A stretch of 64,000 bases of DNA from NCBI RefSeq assembly GCF_002897295.1, contig NZ_BEXF01000028.1, positions 1-64,000 on the forward strand, in the 5' to 3' direction. Position 1 is the stretch's first letter; every line of letters starts with the position of its first letter. Position numbers and translations under genes: made by a program. The notes below the pieces were generated by a model. The model was not told the DNA's origin, searched no databases, and saw only the letters and a program-made list of their open reading frames with translations. The stretch is from Brevibacillus reuszeri. GTDB taxonomy: Bacteria > Bacillota > Bacilli > Brevibacillales > Brevibacillaceae. Positions 34,875 through 42,315 of this stretch are shown piece by piece.

Positions 34875-35714
34875 ATGCTTGCTGATTGGTGGCAGTATGA
34901 TTTTTTGCGGTATACCCTGTTTTCAGGGATTTTAATTGGACTGATCTGTCCGGTACTCGGGACATTTCTCATTGTTCGCCGTTTGTCCATGATGGCGGAT
35001 GGCTTGTCGCACGTAACGCTTTCCGGGGTAGCGGCAGGGATGCTGGTATCCAAGAAGATCGCATTTTTCTCAGCTGTGAATCCGTTGTTCTTCGGGATGC
35101 TGTTTGCCGTGGTGGGCTCGCTCTTTATTGAGCGACTGCGCAAGGTGTACAAGGCTTATCAGGACTTGGCCATTCCGATTATTCTATCGACTGGCTTGGG
35201 GCTTTTCACTGTCTTGATCAGTGTGGCAGATGGATTCAATGCTGATTTGTACTCGTACTTATTTGGTAAAATTGTTACTGTCTCTATCGAGGATTTGTAT
35301 GCACTGATTGGTGTGGCTGTCGTTGTTTTGGGTACAGTTGTACTGATTTACAAAGAATTGTTTGCTGTTTCCTTTGACGAAGAGTTCGCCCGGGTTTCAG
35401 GAGTGGCTAGACGTTCCATCAACTTATGGTTTATGGTATTGGTAGCATTGACGATTGCCGCTTCCATGCGCATCGTTGGTGTACTGTTGATCTCGGCACT
35501 GATTACGCTCCCGGTTGCCGCAAGCTTGCAAGTTGCGGGAAGCTTTCGCCAGACGATCTTTTTTTCCATTCTGTTTGCCGAAACCTCGGTATTGAGTGGT
35601 TTATATTTTGCCTATCTACTGGACTGGGCATCTGGTGGTACAATTGTATTGATGGCAGTATTGATTTTGCTTGTCGTTTTGGGTGTCAAAAAGCTACGGG
35701 TTCTTTTGCGATAA
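34875..35714 (+). CDS. znuB: Zinc ABC transporter permease
   Basis: A 279-residue membrane permease of the ABC-3 family with about eight hydrophobic segments and the phrases GLICPVLGTFLIVRRLSMMADGLSHVTLSGVA and MRIVGVLLISALITLPVAAS. It forms the channel of the zinc importer with ZnuC. ATG 34875 is eight bases from GAGGGAG; ATG 34869 is too close to it. zur follows 38 bases downstream. Confidence 0.94.
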   Translation: MLADWWQYDFLRYTLFSGILIGLICPVLGTFLIVRRLSMMADGLSHVTLSGVAAGMLVSKKIAFFSAVNPLFFGMLFAVVGSLFIERLRKVYKAYQDLAIPIILSTGLGLFTVLISVADGFNADLYSYLFGKIVTVSIEDLYALIGVAVVVLGTVVLIYKELFAVSFDEEFARVSGVARRSINLWFMVLVALTIAASMRIVGVLLISALITLPVAASLQVAGSFRQTIFFSILFAETSVLSGLYFAYLLDWASGGTIVLMAVLILLVVLGVKKLRVLLR

Positions 35715-35752
35715 GGTCATCTGGATAAGACAAAAGGAAGGAGTGTTTGTCG

Positions 35753-36178
35753 ATGAAAGTAGAAGAAGCGCTGCAAATATTGAAAGACAATGGGTTCAAA
35801 TATACCGGCAAGCGGGAGGAGATGATTCGCATCTGCGCCGCAGAGAAGCGATACCTCTCAGCCAAGGATATTATGGAGCGAATCAAGGAGCTGTATCCTA
35901 CACTCAGCTTTGATACCGTTTATCGCAACATCTCTACCTTTGTTGAGCTGGGGATCTTGGAGGAAACGGAGCTGGATGGCGAGGGCAAATTCCGGCTGGC
36001 CTGTTCGGCAGACGGTCACCATCACCACCACGTCATTTGTACGGAATGTGGAAAAACATCGTCGTTGCCAGGCTGTCCAATGAATATCATGGCAACGGTA
36101 CCTGATGATTTTGAGGTGACGGGCCACAAGTTCGAAGTGTACGGAACATGCAAAGATTGCGTTTCACATACAAACTAA
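35753..36178 (+). CDS. zur: Fur-family zinc uptake regulator Zur
   Basis: A 141-residue Fur-family repressor: a winged helix (KYTGKREEMIRICAAEKRYLSAKDIMERI, FDTVYRNISTFVELGILEE), a His run HHHHHVICTECGK and C-terminal CKDC, giving two Cys-X2-Cys pairs for structural zinc. Its position at the end of znuC-znuB and the dyads at 32835, 32900 and 34033 identify it as Zur rather than Fur or PerR. With zinc bound it should repress znuA and its own operon. ATG 35753 follows GGAAGGAG by nine bases. Confidence 0.92.
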   Translation: MKVEEALQILKDNGFKYTGKREEMIRICAAEKRYLSAKDIMERIKELYPTLSFDTVYRNISTFVELGILEETELDGEGKFRLACSADGHHHHHVICTECGKTSSLPGCPMNIMATVPDDFEVTGHKFEVYGTCKDCVSHTN

Positions 36179-36198
36179 ATGAACGTTTTTTCAAAAGG

Positions 36199-36228
36199 GA
36201 GTATCTGTTTTGGCAGATACTCTTTTTT
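36199..36228 (+). terminator. Rho-independent terminator after zur
   Basis: GAGTATCTG (36199-36207) / CAGATACTC (36214-36222), then T6. Confidence 0.92.
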
Positions 36229-36249
36229 CGTTTTCTTCCAGCGCCGATT

Positions 36250-36258
36250 TGCTATAAT
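36250..36258 (+). promoter_or_regulatory. Extended -10 promoter of nadB
   Basis: TGCTATAAT is an extended -10 element, 60 bases before the nadB start; no clear -35 is seen. Confidence 0.6.
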
Positions 36259-36317
36259 GAGTGGAAAATCATCCGTTTTTTCTTGAACCTTTTATTACAT
36301 GGAGAGAAGGGACACTT

Positions 36318-37940
36318 ATGATTCCCCGCTATATTGTGGACTTTGATTTGCAAGCTCTGCCTCGAATGAAAACCGATGTAGCCGTCATTGGAGCAGGCAT
36401 CGCCGGCTTGTATACGGCGCTGCAAACGAGCGAATATGCCGATGTCGTACTGATTAGCAAAAAGGGATTGGATGATAGCAATACGCGCTGGGCGCAGGGT
36501 GGAATCGCAGCCGTGACGGCAAAATCGGATTCGCCCGAGCTTCATCGCCAAGATACGTTGGTTGCCGGAGCGGGTCTTAGCTCGTTTGAGGCAGTGGATG
36601 TATTGGTGCATGAAGGTCCAGAGCGCTTGAAAGAATTGATTGCTTATGGAACGGAATTTGACCGGGATGCAGAGGGCCGATACGAACTGACCCAAGAAGG
36701 GGCGCACAGTAAGCGGCGTATTTTGCATGCGAACGGGGATGCGACAGGCGCAGAAATCGTCCGAGCCTTGTCTGCAAGAGTCAAGGAGCAGCCACATATT
36801 CACGTACTGGAGCATCATTTTGCGATAGATGTCATCACGCAGGATGGCGAATCGGTGGGGGTTATTGTACAGAAGCCAACCGGGGAGCTCTTTTTCCTGG
36901 AGGCAAAAGCGACAGTGCTTGCAACAGGTGGGGCTGGTCAGCTTTATCGCTACACGACGAATCCGGACATTGCCACCGCAGATGGGATCGGAATTGCCTA
37001 TCGGGCGGGTGCGCGCATCAAGGATGTCGAGTTTATTCAGTTTCATCCGACAGCTCTCTACTACCCGGGAGCACCTCGCTTCCTTATTTCTGAGGCTGTT
37101 CGCGGAGAAGGGGCGATTTTGCGCAATAGTAATGGCGAGCGCTTCATGGACAAGTACCATCCGCAAAAGGAGCTGGCCCCTCGTGATATCGTAGCGCGCG
37201 CGATAGTTTCGGAAATGGAGCAAACGCATGCTTCGTTTGTGTATTTGGACATTACGCATGAATCCGAGGAATTGATTAAGCATCGGTTTCCGACGATTTA
37301 TAACTTTTGTCTGCAATATGGCTTGGACATGGTAACGGATTGGATACCCGTAGCACCAGCTTGCCACTATATTATGGGTGGGGTACAGACCGATCTCCAC
37401 GGCGAAACGACGACAAAACGTTTGTTTGCCTGCGGTGAGGCTTCTTGCACGGGTGTACACGGTGCGAACCGATTGGCGAGCAATTCGCTGTCAGAAGCAG
37501 TCGTGTTTGGACATCGGATATCGGAGCGGATCAAGGAGCTGCCTGAGCTTCCCGTTATTCGAGCGTTTTCCGTGACTGCGGAACAGCGTGGGCATCGGAT
37601 GTTCAATACACGTGAACAAAGAGTCAAGCTGCAAAAGCTGATGCTTCGTCATGTCAGTGTGAAACGCCATGAAAAAGGACTGAAAAAAGCTCTGGCAGAG
37701 CTGGAGCGTATGGAGCAATACTATCATTTTCAAATAGATGGAAAAGAAGCGTTTGAATTCTTCAATTTATTAAATGCAGCGGTGCTCACCACCAAAGCTG
37801 CACTCATGCGCGAGGAAAGTCGGGGCGGGCATTATCGCATTGACTTCCCAAACAAGGACGATTTGATCTGGCGCAAGCACTTGATACAATCGGTGAGCGA
37901 AGGTGTTCAGGAGGAGAGTGACCAATATGATGTGGAATAA
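36318..37940 (+). CDS. nadB: L-aspartate oxidase
   Basis: A 540-residue FAD enzyme that oxidises L-aspartate to iminoaspartate, the partner reaction of NadA. It has the dinucleotide motif VIGAGIAGLYTAL, RWAQGGIAAV, HRRILHANGDATG-type active-site regions and CTGVHGANRLASNSLSEAVVFG. The C-terminal helical domain is complete. ATG 36318 follows GGAGAGAAGGG; upstream in-frame ATG 36261 has no ribosome site. nadC overlaps its last 14 bases, so the two are coupled. Confidence 0.95.
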   Translation: MIPRYIVDFDLQALPRMKTDVAVIGAGIAGLYTALQTSEYADVVLISKKGLDDSNTRWAQGGIAAVTAKSDSPELHRQDTLVAGAGLSSFEAVDVLVHEGPERLKELIAYGTEFDRDAEGRYELTQEGAHSKRRILHANGDATGAEIVRALSARVKEQPHIHVLEHHFAIDVITQDGESVGVIVQKPTGELFFLEAKATVLATGGAGQLYRYTTNPDIATADGIGIAYRAGARIKDVEFIQFHPTALYYPGAPRFLISEAVRGEGAILRNSNGERFMDKYHPQKELAPRDIVARAIVSEMEQTHASFVYLDITHESEELIKHRFPTIYNFCLQYGLDMVTDWIPVAPACHYIMGGVQTDLHGETTTKRLFACGEASCTGVHGANRLASNSLSEAVVFGHRISERIKELPELPVIRAFSVTAEQRGHRMFNTREQRVKLQKLMLRHVSVKRHEKGLKKALAELERMEQYYHFQIDGKEAFEFFNLLNAAVLTTKAALMREESRGGHYRIDFPNKDDLIWRKHLIQSVSEGVQEESDQYDVE

Positions 37941-38775
37941 ACGAGAGCTTGGTAGAAAAATCGAAGAATGGCTGCAAGAGGATTTGGGATTTGGCGATGT
38001 TACGACGATGAGTACCATCCCCGAAACTGAGCATGGAATCGGGATTTTGTATGCCAAGGAGGCAGGGATTGTAGCTGGCCTGCCTATTGCTCAGCAGGTG
38101 TTTGAGACTGTGGACCCTGAACTGGTGTTTAGCGCTAAAGTAGAAGAGGGAACACGTGTAGAGGTCGGCGACCAAATTGCTGAGGTGAGTGGTTCGGTTC
38201 GCTCGATTTTGAGCGGTGAGCGTCTCGCCTTGAATTTGATGCAGCGTCTTTCCGCGATTGCGACAAAAACGAGCGAATATACAGCTGCAGTGGCTGGCAC
38301 AAAAGCGCGAGTCGTTGATACACGCAAAACAACGCCAGGACTGCGCTTTTTGGAAAAGTACGCTGTTCGCGTCGGCGGAGGCTATAACCATCGCTTTGCT
38401 TTATATGATGCGGTTATGATCAAGGACAACCATATTAAAGGCGCAGGTGGTATCGCACAGGCAGTTGCGGCAGCTCGTGCAGCAATCCCGCACACGATGA
38501 CGATCGAGGTAGAGGCAGAGTCGCTGGAACAGGTACGAGAAGCGCTTGAAGCTGGTGCAGACATCATTATGCTGGACAACATGTCGAACGAGCAGATGGT
38601 AGAAGCGGTGCAGCTCATCGATGGACGAGCATTAGTCGAGGCGTCTGGCGGAGTGAACCTGGATACGATCGGTGCTATTGCCAAAACGGGCGTCGATATT
38701 ATTTCTGTCGGGGCTTTGACCCACTCTGTTAAGGCGTTTGATATTAGTCTTGATTTGAATACGCGGAAGCGCTAA
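37927..38775 (+). CDS. nadC: Quinolinate phosphoribosyltransferase (carboxylating)
   Basis: A 282-residue enzyme converting quinolinate and PRPP to nicotinate mononucleotide. Signatures: EDLGFGDVTT, ERLALNLMQRLSAIAT, DTRKTTPGLRFLEKYAVRVG, MIKDNHI and the C-terminal ISVGALTHSVKAFDISLD. AGGAGGAG lies ten bases before ATG 37927. The gene overlaps nadB and precedes coaX by 12 bases, giving a cofactor operon nadB-nadC-coaX. Confidence 0.95.
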   Translation: MMWNKRELGRKIEEWLQEDLGFGDVTTMSTIPETEHGIGILYAKEAGIVAGLPIAQQVFETVDPELVFSAKVEEGTRVEVGDQIAEVSGSVRSILSGERLALNLMQRLSAIATKTSEYTAAVAGTKARVVDTRKTTPGLRFLEKYAVRVGGGYNHRFALYDAVMIKDNHIKGAGGIAQAVAAARAAIPHTMTIEVEAESLEQVREALEAGADIIMLDNMSNEQMVEAVQLIDGRALVEASGGVNLDTIGAIAKTGVDIISVGALTHSVKAFDISLDLNTRKR

Positions 38776-38787
38776 GGAGTAATCGCT

Positions 38788-39552
38788 ATGCTATTGGTGG
38801 TCGACATCGGCAATTCCAACGTGGTCATGGGTTTGTATGAGCGTGATTTACTGCGGCATCATTGGCGGTTTGCCACGGATCGCCAAAAGACGGAAGATGA
38901 GTATGGCATGCTGGTGAAAAGTCTTTTTGACAGTGTGGGAATGACGCTTGACCAGGTGAGCGGGATTATTATATCTTCGGTGGTTCCTCCGTTAAACGAT
39001 ACGATTGAGCGGATGTGCGTCAAATATCTGAGGCAAAAACCGCTGATTGTCGGGCCAGGAATCAAAACGGGTCTGAATATCAAATACGAGTACCCGCGAG
39101 AAGTAGGGTCTGACCGGATCGTCAATTCTGTTGCCGCGATTCATCATTACGGGACACCGCTGATTGTCGTGGATTTCGGAACAGCGACTACCTTTTGTTA
39201 TGTGGACGAGCGGGGGCAGTACTGGGGTGGAGCAATTGCACCTGGTATTGGGATTTCGACGGAAGCGTTGTTTAGCCGTGCAGACAAGCTGCCACGGATC
39301 GAGATAGTCAAACCTGCGAGTGTCGTAGGGCGCAACACGATAACAGCGATGCAGTCGGGTATTTATTACGGATTCGTCGGACAGGTGGAGGGGATCGTGC
39401 GGCGGATTAAAGCTGAATTCGGTACGGAGCCAAAGGTGGTTGCCACCGGGGGATTAGCATCGATCGTTGCGAACGAGACGGAGTGTATTCACGTTGTTGA
39501 TCCGATTCTTACGTTAAAAGGACTCCGCTTGATCTATGAACGGAATCAATAA
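38788..39552 (+). CDS. coaX: Type III pantothenate kinase
   Basis: A 254-residue CoaX with the ASKHA motifs DIGNSNVVMGLY at the N-terminus, GSDRIVNSVAAIHHYG and DFGTATTFCYVD, then GGAIAPGIGIS. It phosphorylates pantothenate, the first step of coenzyme A synthesis. In B. subtilis coaX directly follows ftsH; here about 10 kb of nad and znu genes lie between. A terminator follows. Confidence 0.95.
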   Translation: MLLVVDIGNSNVVMGLYERDLLRHHWRFATDRQKTEDEYGMLVKSLFDSVGMTLDQVSGIIISSVVPPLNDTIERMCVKYLRQKPLIVGPGIKTGLNIKYEYPREVGSDRIVNSVAAIHHYGTPLIVVDFGTATTFCYVDERGQYWGGAIAPGIGISTEALFSRADKLPRIEIVKPASVVGRNTITAMQSGIYYGFVGQVEGIVRRIKAEFGTEPKVVATGGLASIVANETECIHVVDPILTLKGLRLIYERNQ

Positions 39553-39569
39553 CAGGTATGGAATAAATA

Positions 39570-39602
39570 ACAGCCGTGGCTCAAAATGCTACGGCTGTTT
39601 TT
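39570..39602 (+). terminator. Rho-independent terminator after coaX
   Basis: ACAGCCGT (39570-39577) / ACGGCTGT (39591-39598) with extra GC pairs, then T5. Confidence 0.9.
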
Positions 39603-39610
39603 GGTGCCAC

Positions 39611-40030
39611 CTAGACCTTTTTGCAAAAAAATAATTCCGGATCAGCCTGGTCAAGATGCGCAATTGTTCCACTGTAATCATAGCCTAACTTGTGGCAGAG
39701 CCGTTGCATCCGTTTGTTGGAGAGATTGGTGGAGGTAAATAGCTTGTCGGTAGGACAGATGGATTCCAAATACAAAAGAAGATCAGAACCAACACCGTGT
39801 TTTTGATACTGAGGGTGAACCATGATTAGTGATACAAAACTTTGTTTAAAAAATGACTGATCCATAAGAGCAAAACCGATGACATCCATATCAAAAGAAG
39901 CAACGTAGCATTGACCTGCTGCGATGGCGTTACATAGCTCAGCGGAGCGACTCGTATTGCCGAGAACCATAGCATCGATTCGACAGACAGCCGCGGAGTC
40001 CTGAGAAGTAGCTTGCCGGATGAGAGTCAT
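39611..40030 (-). CDS. GNAT-family N-acetyltransferase
   Basis: A 139-residue GNAT protein: TLIRQATSQDSAAVCRID at the N-terminus, the acetyl-CoA loop VHPQYQKHGVGSDLL and a C-terminal LCHKLGYDYSGT strand-helix. The substrate is unknown. It is convergent with coaX. Its C-terminal EL(F)FCKKV is ordinary for small GNATs. Expression is probably solitary; AGGAAG lies upstream of the ATG. Confidence 0.88.
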   Translation of the reverse strand: MTLIRQATSQDSAAVCRIDAMVLGNTSRSAELCNAIAAGQCYVASFDMDVIGFALMDQSFFKQSFVSLIMVHPQYQKHGVGSDLLLYLESICPTDKLFTSTNLSNKRMQRLCHKLGYDYSGTIAHLDQADPELFFCKKV

Positions 40031-40252
40031 AAGAACACTTCCTTCCTTTGCTAATCATCATAGCATTTTGACACTCTGGCATGAATTATATGGATCACCT
40101 CCGTTTGTAGGGGCCATTGTTTGTCTGCCTTGTTAGTCCATATGCAGATAGTGTAGAGAATAATCCTGGAAAAGCGTGATTGCGAAGAAAAGAATCTCGG
40201 GTATTTATCAGGGCGTTTGGTAATGATAATTTCGTGGTTGTTAAGAGCGCGT

Positions 40253-40271
40253 AAAAAAACCTCTATCGAGG
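40253..40271 (-). terminator. Minus-strand hairpin with T7
   Basis: On the minus strand CCTC-GATA-GAGG is followed by T7. No minus-strand gene upstream explains it; the stem is short. Confidence 0.35.
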
Positions 40272-40321
40272 CCTCCTCAAGAAAGAGCGACCGCGTTTAG
40301 TGGAAAGTTTTAATGCGCTCC

Positions 40322-40352
40322 GGAATTCATAAGCGTGACGCTTATAAATTCC
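40322..40352. repeat. 31-bp palindrome upstream of the tRNA promoter
   Basis: GGAATT and ATAAGCG arms pair with CGCTTAT and AATTCC around a TGA centre, with a single internal mismatch. It lies 40 bases upstream of the tRNA -35. It may be an operator, a leader fold or a mobile-element relic. Confidence 0.5.
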
Positions 40353-40391
40353 TATACGTCAAAAAAAGTGTGATTTTTTATCATCTTTTCG

Positions 40392-40420
40392 TTGACACCA
40401 GGTACATGAGAGGATACAAT
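40392..40420 (+). promoter_or_regulatory. SigA promoter of the tRNA array
   Basis: TTGACA (40392-40397), 17-base spacer, TACAAT (40415-40420). It is the only strong promoter before the array. Confidence 0.82.
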
Positions 40421-40572
40421 GGCTATTGTGCCTAGCAGGGAAGTTTTATCACGATAAACTTTTTAAGCGGAATTGAAAATAACTCTTGCTTTTACAAAAT
40501 AAACGTGATAACATTTGAGATCTGGAAGGCAACAATAAGTTGGATCACCTCGATCCACTTTGTATAGATTGT

Positions 40573-40665
40573 GGATGGATGTCCGAGCGGCCGAAGGAGC
40601 ACGATTGGAAATCGTGTAGGCGGGGTCGACCCGTCTCGTGGGTTCAAATCCCACTCCATCCGCCA
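40573..40665 (+). tRNA. tRNA-Ser(GGA)
   Basis: Class II tRNA of 93 bases with a long variable arm; acceptor GGATGGA/TCCATCC, anticodon GGA in ATTGGAAAT, T loop GTTCAAATC, encoded CCA. First gene of the array. Confidence 0.95.
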
Positions 40666-40677
40666 TAACACTTTCAT

Positions 40678-40754
40678 GGCCCGTTGGTGAAGCGGTTTAA
40701 CACAGCAGCCTTTCACGCTGTCATACAGGGGTTCGAATCCCCTACGGGTCACCA
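40678..40754 (+). tRNA. tRNA-Glu(TTC)
   Basis: 77 bases, acceptor GGCCCGT/ACGGGTC, anticodon TTC in CTTTCAC, T loop GTTCGAATC, encoded CCA. Confidence 0.95.
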
Positions 40755-40802
40755 TATAAAACACCCCACAAAGTGAAGCTGATGATTTTTATCATCCTGC
40801 AA

Positions 40803-40863
40803 GTTGTCGGGGTCCCCGAAAAGTAATCGGTGTTGTTACAACGCTTCACTTCACTTTTTGGGG
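40803..40863 (+). repeat. tRNA-spacer repeat, copy A (plus orientation)
   Basis: Begins GTTGTCGGGG(T)CCCCGAAAAGTA and ends CTTCACTTCACTTTTTGGGG. A closely similar sequence occurs inverted at 41605-41666. Internal hairpins include CGGGG-T-CCCCG. The preceding bases (40763-40802) include GATGAT/ATCATC and a CCCCAcAAAGTGAAG arm able to pair with the end of the repeat. Confidence 0.68.
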
Positions 40864-40867
40864 TTGC

Positions 40868-40943
40868 GGAGGCTTAGCTCAGCTGGGAGAGCATCTGCCT
40901 TACAAGCAGAGGGTCGGCGGTTCGATCCCGTCAGCCTCCACCA
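40868..40943 (+). tRNA. tRNA-Val(TAC)
   Basis: 76 bases, acceptor GGAGGCT/AGCCTCC, anticodon TAC in CTTACAA, encoded CCA. Confidence 0.95.
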
Positions 40944-40968
40944 CTTATATTCTTAAAGGATAAGGAAG

Positions 40969-41005
40969 GTCAGCTAAAAGCACCACGTCCTGTGGTAACG
41001 CTGAC
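40969..41005 (+). other. Spacer hairpin between tRNA-Val and tRNA-fMet
   Basis: GTCAGC/GCTGAC encloses a second stem ACCAC-GTCCT-GTGGT. It may be a processing signal in the polycistronic precursor. Confidence 0.45.
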
Positions 41006-41024
41006 ACCAGGTCGTCCTGATCAT

Positions 41025-41101
<77 letters not shown>

Positions 41102-41106
41102 AATAT

Positions 41107-41183
41107 GGAGCTGTGGTGAAGTTGGAGTTCACGCCGGTCTGTCACACCGGAGGTCGCGGGTTCGAGTCCCGTCAGCTCCGCCA
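41107..41183 (+). tRNA. tRNA-Asp(GTC)
   Basis: 77 bases, acceptor GGAGCTG/CAGCTCC, anticodon GTC in CTGTCAC, encoded CCA. Confidence 0.95.
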
Positions 41184-41226
41184 TTTTTAACCTAATGGTT
41201 TTAAGTGGCAGGAAACAATATAGCAC

Positions 41227-41302
41227 GAGCCATTAGCTCAGTTGGTAGAGCATCTGACTTTTAATCAGAGGGTCGAAGGTTCGAGTCCTTCATGGCTCAC
41301 CA
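41227..41302 (+). tRNA. tRNA-Lys(TTT)
   Basis: 76 bases, acceptor GAGCCAT/ATGGCTC, anticodon TTT in CTTTTAA, encoded CCA. Confidence 0.95.
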
Positions 41303-41328
41303 GTTTTTAAAAAGCAAAAACTTCAAAT

Positions 41329-41415
41329 GCGGTCATGGCGGAATTGGCAGACGCGCTAGATTCAGGTTCTAGTGGTGGCAACACCGTGGAGGTTCAAGTC
41401 CTCTTGACCGCACCA
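41329..41415 (+). tRNA. tRNA-Leu(CAG)
   Basis: Class II, 87 bases, acceptor GCGGTCA/TGACCGC, anticodon CAG in TTCAGGT, variable arm TGGTGGCAACACCG, encoded CCA. Confidence 0.94.
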
Positions 41416-41441
41416 AACAACGCACAACTAAATTCATTTAT

Positions 41442-41517
41442 GCGGACGTAGCTCAATTGGTAGAGCGTCGCCTTGCCAAGGCGAAGGTCGAGGGTTCGAG
41501 ACCCTTCGTCCGCTCCA
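41442..41517 (+). tRNA. tRNA-Gly(GCC)
   Basis: 76 bases, acceptor GCGGACG/CGTCCGC, anticodon GCC in TTGCCAA, encoded CCA. Confidence 0.95.
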
Positions 41518-41523
41518 TTACAT

Positions 41524-41600
41524 GTGCCCTTAGCATAGCTGGATAGAGCGTTTGACTACGAATCAAAAGGTCGGGAGTTCGAATCTCTCAGGGCACGCCA
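41524..41600 (+). tRNA. tRNA-Arg(ACG)
   Basis: 77 bases, acceptor GTGCCCT/AGGGCAC, anticodon ACG in CTACGAA (A34 expected to become inosine), encoded CCA. Confidence 0.95.
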
Positions 41601-41604
41601 CTTT

Positions 41605-41666
41605 ACACCCAAAAGTGAAGAAGAGCGTTGTAGCCTATTCCGAGTACTTTTCGGGGGCCCCACAAC
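41605..41666 (-). repeat. tRNA-spacer repeat, copy B (minus orientation)
   Basis: Its reverse complement begins GTTGTGGGGCCCCCGAAAAGTA and ends TTCTTCACTTTTGGGTGT, aligning along its whole length with copy A at 40803-40863 with scattered differences. Confidence 0.66.
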
Positions 41667-41676
41667 AAAATAAAAT

Positions 41677-41753
41677 CGGGAAGTAGCTCAGCTTGGTAGA
41701 GTACTTGGCTTGGGACCAAGGGGTCGCAGGTTCGAATCCTGTCTTCCCGACCA
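41677..41753 (+). tRNA. tRNA-Pro(TGG)
   Basis: 77 bases, acceptor CGGGAAG/CTTCCCG, anticodon TGG in CTTGGGA, encoded CCA. Confidence 0.95.
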
Positions 41754-41772
41754 TGATTGCCCTTTATTAGAT

Positions 41773-41860
41773 GCCGGGGTGGCGGAATGGGCAGACGCAA
41801 CAGACTTAAAATCTGTCGGGAGTTTCTCCCGTACCGGTTCAAGTCCGGTCCTCGGCACCA
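41773..41860 (+). tRNA. tRNA-Leu(TAA)
   Basis: Class II, 88 bases, acceptor GCCGGGG/CCTCGGC with one G-U, anticodon TAA in CTTAAAA, variable arm CGGGAG/CTCCCG, encoded CCA. Confidence 0.94.
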
Positions 41861-41872
41861 TAGATCTTCGAT

Positions 41873-41946
41873 GCGGGTGTAGTTCAATGGTAGAACTCCA
41901 GCCTTCCAAGCTGGTCGCGTGGGTTCGATTCCCATCACCCGCTCCA
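41873..41946 (+). tRNA. tRNA-Gly(TCC)
   Basis: 74 bases, acceptor GCGGGTG/CACCCGC, anticodon TCC in CTTCCAA, encoded CCA. Last gene of the array; a terminator follows ten bases later. Confidence 0.95.
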
Positions 41947-41955
41947 TAGTCAGAA

Positions 41956-41987
41956 AGCAGAATGTCTCATCGTCATTCTGCTTTTTT
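41956..41987 (+). terminator. Rho-independent terminator of the tRNA array
   Basis: AGCAGAATG (41956-41964) / CATTCTGCT (41974-41982), then T6. Confidence 0.93.
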
Positions 41988-42006
41988 GTATTGTCAAAAA
42001 GAATAA

Positions 42007-42049
42007 GAGATCTACGCACCCACTTACTAAAAAAGGCCGCGTAGATCTC
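42007..42049. repeat. 11-bp perfect inverted repeat downstream of the tRNA array
   Basis: GAGATCTACGC (42007-42017) and GCGTAGATCTC (42039-42049) flank 21 bases. No T-run follows on either strand. The region 41947-42315 holds no supported gene. Confidence 0.5.
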
Positions 42050-42067
42050 ATTGCTTTTGCATTACTG

Positions 42068-42106
42068 GATCAGCTCATGTCTGTCGAACCGTGTCTGATC
42101 TTTTTT
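42068..42106 (+). terminator. Terminator-like hairpin (plus strand)
   Basis: GATCAG (42068-42073) / CTGATC (42095-42100) followed by T6. It may back up the tRNA terminator or end a small RNA. Confidence 0.5.
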
Positions 42107-42183
42107 GTGGTAGAAACATATGTTTTCGTGTAGAGTAAAGCTATGATCGCTTACCAGATAAAGGTAACGGATCTCTTGCATCT

Positions 42184-42208
42184 CCTCCTGATCGCTCAGG
42201 AGGCTTTT
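42184..42208 (+). terminator. Strong orphan terminator hairpin (plus strand)
   Basis: CCTCCTGA (42184-42191) / TCAGGAGG (42196-42203) with a TCGC loop, followed by CTTTTTC. No plus-strand gene precedes it, so a short transcript from 42107-42183 is possible. Confidence 0.6.
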
Positions 42209-42315
42209 TCGTTCATGGGTATAAAAGTCTACGCCGGCAGAGCACGGGGTAGTCATGTTTTCAAATTCATGCTTCTAAAGTCGGAAGCTTCCTGGAAAAA
42301 AGAACATGGAAACGA

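Larger units (their letters stand above)
40031..40572. other. Long intergenic region before the tRNA array
   Basis: No protein-coding gene is supported in these 542 bases. They hold a minus-strand hairpin with T-run (40253-40271), a 31-base palindrome (40322-40352), the tRNA promoter (40392-40420) and a leader hairpin near 40441-40461. Six-base GAGCGC/GCGCTC arms around 40246 and 40314 could bracket the first half. Confidence 0.6.

Noticed and set aside
36252..37460. 402-codon open frame antisense to nadB
   Set aside because: Full overlap with a well-supported gene, no ribosome site and no protein-like composition.
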